From Aeromonas schubertii (GTDB taxonomy: Bacteria > Pseudomonadota > Gammaproteobacteria > Enterobacterales > Aeromonadaceae): a DNA stretch of 64,000 nt. The notes beneath the pieces are model-generated. The model searched no databases. It saw only the letters and a program-made list of their open reading frames with translations, and was not told where the DNA came from. Numbering within the stretch: the first letter of the stretch is position 1; each line of letters starts with the position of its first letter. The position numbers and the translations under genes were made by a program. Shown here piece by piece: positions 60,393-64,000 of this stretch. Location: positions 1 to 64,000 of the forward strand of contig NZ_CDDB01000106.1 in assembly GCF_000820105.1 (NCBI RefSeq). Direction: 5' to 3'.

Positions 60393-61316
60393 ATGATGAA
60401 TGAATCCCTGATTGTATTGGCGATTTTCGTGATCCTGGTGATCGCCACCCTGAGCGCCGGTATCAAGATCGTGCCCCAGGGCTACAACTGGACCGTGGAG
60501 CGCTTCGGCCGCTACACCCGCACCCTGACCCCGGGCCTCAACCTGCTCCTCCCCTACGTGGATCGGGTCGGCCACAAGATCATCATGATGGAGCAGGTGC
60601 TCGACATCCCCTCCCAGGAGGTGATCTCCCGGGATAACGCCAACGTCACCATCGACGCCATCAGCTTCGTGCAGGTGGTCGAGGCGCACCGGGCCGCCTA
60701 TGAGGTGAATGACCTGATGAGCGCCATCAGAAACCTGACCATGACCAATATCCGTACCGTGCTCGGCGCCATGGAGCTCGACGAGATGCTCTCCCAGCGC
60801 GACACCATCAACGAGAAGTTGCTGCGCACCGTGGACGCCGCCACCGCCCCCTGGGGGGTCAAGGTGACCCGTATCGAGATCCGCGACGTGCAGCCGCCCA
60901 CGGATCTGGTGGCGGCGATGAACGCCCAGATGAAGGCCGAGCGCCAGAAGCGCGCCGAGATCCTGGAGGCCGAAGGGGTGCGCCAGTCGAAGATCCTCAA
61001 GGCCGAGGGGGAGAAGCAGTCCCAGATCCTCAAAGCCGAGGGGGAACGCCAGGCCGCCTTCCTCGCCGCCGAGGCGCGCGAACGGGCCGCCGAGGCCGAG
61101 GCCCGCGCCACCGAGATGGTCTCCCAGGCGATCGCCAAGGGTGACGTGCAGGCGGTCAACTACTTCGTGGCCCAGAAATACACAGAGGCGCTGACCCGCA
61201 TCGGCGAGAGCGAGAACAGCAAGATAGTCATGATGCCGCTCGAGGCGAGCCAGCTCATCGGCGCCATCGGCGGCATCGGCGAGCTGATCGGCAAGCGCGG
61301 GGAGCAAAAATCATGA
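60393..61316 (+). CDS. qmcA: Band-7/SPFH protein QmcA
   Basis: 307 residues: one N-terminal membrane segment, an SPFH domain ([16 protein letters not shown]), then heptad-like repeats of [11 protein letters not shown]. Inner-membrane scaffold protein resembling E. coli QmcA along its length. Start 60393 follows AAGGAG. The stop overlaps the NfeD start (ATGA), the standard stomatin/NfeD pair. Confidence 0.93.
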   Translation: MMNESLIVLAIFVILVIATLSAGIKIVPQGYNWTVERFGRYTRTLTPGLNLLLPYVDRVGHKIIMMEQVLDIPSQEVISRDNANVTIDAISFVQVVEAHRAAYEVNDLMSAIRNLTMTNIRTVLGAMELDEMLSQRDTINEKLLRTVDAATAPWGVKVTRIEIRDVQPPTDLVAAMNAQMKAERQKRAEILEAEGVRQSKILKAEGEKQSQILKAEGERQAAFLAAEARERAAEAEARATEMVSQAIAKGDVQAVNYFVAQKYTEALTRIGESENSKIVMMPLEASQLIGAIGGIGELIGKRGEQKS

Positions 61317-61771
61317 TGGAGTGGCTCGCCACCCTCTCCCACTGGCACTGGCTGGGACTGGGCTTTGCCCTGCTCGCCATCGAGGTGCTGGGCAGCGTCG
61401 GTCTGTTTCTCTGGACCGGCATTGCCGCCCTCGAGGTGGGGCTCCTGCTGCTCATCGTCCCCTTCGGCTGGCAGGGGCAGTGGCTGCTCTTCGCCATCCA
61501 GAGCATAGTGACCACCTGGCTCTGGTGGCGCTGGCAGCACGGGCGCGATCGGGCGCCCAAAGACGCAGCCGCCGGGATCAACCAGCGGCTGCAGGGGTAT
61601 GTGGGACGGGAAGTGGTATTGATCGAGGCGGTCGAACAGGGGCAGAGCCGGGTGCACCTGGACGACACCGTCTGGACGGTGCGCTGCGATCAGAGCCTGC
61701 CGGCCGGCAGCCGGGTGCGTATCACGGGAACCGACTCACACCGGCTCACCGTCGAGCCCCTTCAGCCCTGA
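61313..61771 (+). CDS. ybbJ: NfeD-family membrane protein (YbbJ-like)
   Basis: 152 residues with three or four membrane segments and a C-terminal OB-fold domain. NfeD proteins pair with SPFH proteins, here QmcA, to which it is translationally coupled. The 3' end overlaps the convergent CBS gene by 10 bp. Confidence 0.85.
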   Translation: MMEWLATLSHWHWLGLGFALLAIEVLGSVGLFLWTGIAALEVGLLLLIVPFGWQGQWLLFAIQSIVTTWLWWRWQHGRDRAPKDAAAGINQRLQGYVGREVVLIEAVEQGQSRVHLDDTVWTVRCDQSLPAGSRVRITGTDSHRLTVEPLQP

Positions 61772-62151
61772 AAGCAGTCGCTCTCGACGCAGACTCTCAA
61801 CATATCCTTCCAGGTGACGATGCCGATCAACTCGGCATTGTCCAGCACCGGCAGGCAGGAGACCCCCTCGCTCAGCATCAGGCTGGCGGCACTTTGCACC
61901 GACATGCGCGCCCCGACCGTGATGGGGTGGGCCGTCATGATTTGGGAGGCGATAAGGGGGGCGCCTGTCTCTCCTTGCAGCACCATGGCCCGATAGATGT
62001 CGGTGTCCTTGATGACACCGACCAGCTCCCCACCGGCCAGCACCGGGAAGTGGTGAAAGGTGACCGATTGCAGCAGCTCACTCAACTGGGACAGTGAATC
62101 CTCCACCCCGACGGCGATGGGTTTGCCAGACATCATCTCTGCGACTCGCAT
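61762..62151 (-). CDS. Tandem CBS-domain protein
   Basis: 129 residues made of two CBS domains (about 1-60 and 70-129; GVIKDTDIYRAM and GIVTWKDMLRV are the ligand-binding turns). Stand-alone CBS pairs bind adenine nucleotides and regulate partners. Role here unknown. Confidence 0.85.
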   Translation of the reverse strand: MRVAEMMSGKPIAVGVEDSLSQLSELLQSVTFHHFPVLAGGELVGVIKDTDIYRAMVLQGETGAPLIASQIMTAHPITVGARMSVQSAASLMLSEGVSCLPVLDNAELIGIVTWKDMLRVCVESDCFQG

Positions 62152-62314
62152 AGAAGCTTCCTGTTTGTGCTTGTTGTGGGTTCCATTCTACGACTGCCGG
62201 CAGGCGACTGACCAAGCGCCGGCTTTCATAATTGTGGGCCAGAGTGCAAAGCGGAGCCATTTCACGTAAGATTCTCGCGTTTTTTCCGACCCCTTTCCGG
62301 TACCCAGAAGCCCC

Positions 62315-64000
62315 ATGATAGTTGCCAGTGAAGTCGAACTGATCCGCGGCGGCCGCAAGCTGCTCGATGGCGCCAGCGCCACCATCCACCCCGGCCACAA
62401 GGTCGGCCTGGTGGGCAAGAACGGGTGTGGCAAGTCCACCTTCTTCGCCCTGATCCGCGGCGAGCTGACCCTGGACGCCGGCTCCTGCAGCGTGCCCAGT
62501 GGCTGGCAGATTGCCGGTGTCGCCCAGGAGACGCCAGCGCTGGAGTGCTCGGCCCTCGACTACGTCATCGACGGGGACAGGGAGTACCGCGCCCTGGAGG
62601 CCAGGCTCAAGGCGGCCGAGGCCGCCGACGACGGCATGCAGGTGGCCGAGTTGCACGGCCAGCTCGACACCATAGGTGCCTGGAGCATCCGCGCCCGCGC
62701 CGCCGAACTGCTGCACGGCCTGGGCTTTGGCGACGAGCAGCTCGCCTCGCCGGTGCGCAGCTTCTCCGGGGGCTGGCGCATGCGCCTGAACCTGGCCCAG
62801 GCCCTGCTGTGCCGCTCCGATCTGCTGCTGCTCGATGAACCGACCAACCACCTGGACTTGGACGCCGTCATCTGGCTGGAGAAGTGGCTCAAGAGCTATC
62901 AGGGGACCCTGATCCTCATCTCTCACGACCGGGACTTCCTCGATGCCGTGGTGGGGCGCATCATCCACATCGAGAACGGCAAGCTCAACGAATACACTGG
63001 CGGCTACTCCGACTTCGAGCTGCAACGGGCCGAGCAGCTGGCCCAGCAGCAGTCCATGTTCGAGAAGCAGCAGCGCGAGATCGCCCACATGCAATCTTAC
63101 GTGGACAGATTCCGCTACAAGGCCTCCAAGGCGCGCCAGGCCCAGAGCCGCCTCAAAGCCATGGAGCGGATGGAGAAGATCCTGCCGGCCCACGCCGACT
63201 CCGAGTTCAGCTTCGAGTTTCGCGATCCCGCCGCCCTGCCGACTCCGCTGATCGCCATGGAGAACTTGAGCGCCGGTTACGGCGACAAGGTGATCCTGGA
63301 GAAGATCAAACTCAACCTGGTGCCGGGCTCACGCATCGGCCTCCTGGGTCGCAACGGGGCGGGCAAGTCCACCTTTATCAAGATGCTGGCGGGCTCCAAC
63401 GCGCCGCTGTCGGGCAAGCTCGAGGTGAGCGCCGGGGTGAGCATCGGCTACTTCGCCCAGCACCAGCTCGAGACCCTGCGCCTGGACGACAGCCCCCTCG
63501 ATCACCTGGTGCGTCTGGCGCCGGACAAGCCCGAGCAGGAGCTGCGCAACTACCTGGGCAGCTTTGGGTTTCACGGCGACAAGGCGCTCGACAAGGTGGC
63601 CCCCTTCTCGGGTGGCGAGAAGGCGCGCCTGGTGCTGGCCCTCATTACCTGGCAGCGCCCCAACCTGTTGCTGCTCGATGAGCCGACCAACCACCTGGAT
63701 CTCGAGATGCGCCACGCCCTGACCCTGGCCCTGCAAGGCTTCGAGGGGGCCATGGTGGTGGTCTCCCACGACCGTCACCTGCTGCGCACCACCACCGACG
63801 ACTTCTACCTGGTCCACGGCGGCCGGGTCGAGGCCTTCGACGGGGATCTCGACGACTACCACAAGTGGCTCGGCGAGCAGGATAAAGAGGCGAGCGCCAG
63901 GCCCGCCGACGCCCCGGCCTCGGCCAACTCGGCCCTGGCCCGCAAGGATCAGAAGCGCCGCGAGGCGGAGTTCCGGCAAGCGACCCGGCCGCTGCGCCAG
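62315..64000 (+). CDS. yheS: ABC-F ATPase YheS, 3' end beyond window
   Basis: First 562 codons, open to the window end. Two ATPase domains: GKNGCGKST, FSGGWRMRLNLAQAL and LLLLDEPTNHLD, then GRNGAGKST, FSGGEKARL and a second LLLLDEPTNHLD, joined by the P-site tRNA-interaction linker (about 240-310). ABC-F proteins act on the ribosome rather than in transport. Starts MIVASEVELIRGG, as in E. coli YheS. Confidence 0.93.
   Translation, partial: MIVASEVELIRGGRKLLDGASATIHPGHKVGLVGKNGCGKSTFFALIRGELTLDAGSCSVPSGWQIAGVAQETPALECSALDYVIDGDREYRALEARLKAAEAADDGMQVAELHGQLDTIGAWSIRARAAELLHGLGFGDEQLASPVRSFSGGWRMRLNLAQALLCRSDLLLLDEPTNHLDLDAVIWLEKWLKSYQGTLILISHDRDFLDAVVGRIIHIENGKLNEYTGGYSDFELQRAEQLAQQQSMFEKQQREIAHMQSYVDRFRYKASKARQAQSRLKAMERMEKILPAHADSEFSFEFRDPAALPTPLIAMENLSAGYGDKVILEKIKLNLVPGSRIGLLGRNGAGKSTFIKMLAGSNAPLSGKLEVSAGVSIGYFAQHQLETLRLDDSPLDHLVRLAPDKPEQELRNYLGSFGFHGDKALDKVAPFSGGEKARLVLALITWQRPNLLLLDEPTNHLDLEMRHALTLALQGFEGAMVVVSHDRHLLRTTTDDFYLVHGGRVEAFDGDLDDYHKWLGEQDKEASARPADAPASANSALARKDQKRREAEFRQATRPLRQ

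Overview
The window is high-GC gammaproteobacterial chromosome and most likely Aeromonas. Clues are the gene order yhdT-panF and gluQ-pcnB-folK-panBC, a HapR/LitR-type regulator divergent from hpt, an mtrCAB metal-reduction cluster, a zrg-type zinc locus, and a type III secretion chaperone beside an effector-like gene. Genus is an inference from content; no rRNA, tRNA, CRISPR array or prophage was seen.

Layout. 0-5.3 kb: yhdT-panF, a lone PTS EIICB permease, and a LysR regulator divergent from a quinone-oxidoreductase-like gene. 5.3-10.2 kb: gluQ, pcnB (apparently starting at AUU), folK, panB, panC; the gap before gluQ carries two minus-strand terminators with no gene feeding them. 10.4-13.7 kb: YjiH/YjiG-type membrane pair with an M20 peptidase, then a MauE/DoxX-type membrane protein and a rhodanese lipoprotein. 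13.8-16.5 kb: CesT-like chaperone divergent from a 693-residue effector candidate. 16.7-19.9 kb: hpt-yadG-yadH and litR. 19.9-26.5 kb: electron-transfer cluster with a NapC/NirT tetraheme protein and a diheme cytochrome c on one strand, and mtrC-mtrA-mtrB on the other. 26.5-29.2 kb: ubiX, mpl, ppa. 30.8-34.7 kb: ytfJ and a zrg-like zinc-uptake operon behind a near-perfect Zur box.

35.7-44.3 kb is the accessory region. lpxM and an array of eight AT-rich integron cassettes lie among copies of a dispersed non-coding repeat. Cassette borders can be read from attC ends: the R'' box of each attC is the reverse complement of the start of its own cassette. No integrase gene is present, so the array is a cluster of attC sites lacking an integrase (CALIN). 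Two attC sites are of the long Vibrio-superintegron type. The last attC is cut off by a repeat copy.

44.3-60.1 kb, all on the minus strand, is sulfate and nitrate assimilation: nasA, nasT (ANTAR antiterminator), nasF-nasE-nasD, nirB-nirD, then cysG-cysD-cysN-permease-cysC. Sirohaem from CysG serves NirB, which links the two halves. nasA has a sigma-54 promoter and an NtrC-like site, and both nasA and nasF have a leader terminator, as expected for NasT/NasR-type antitermination. 60.4-64 kb: qmcA-nfeD, a CBS-domain protein, and the start of yheS (ABC-F), which runs off the window.
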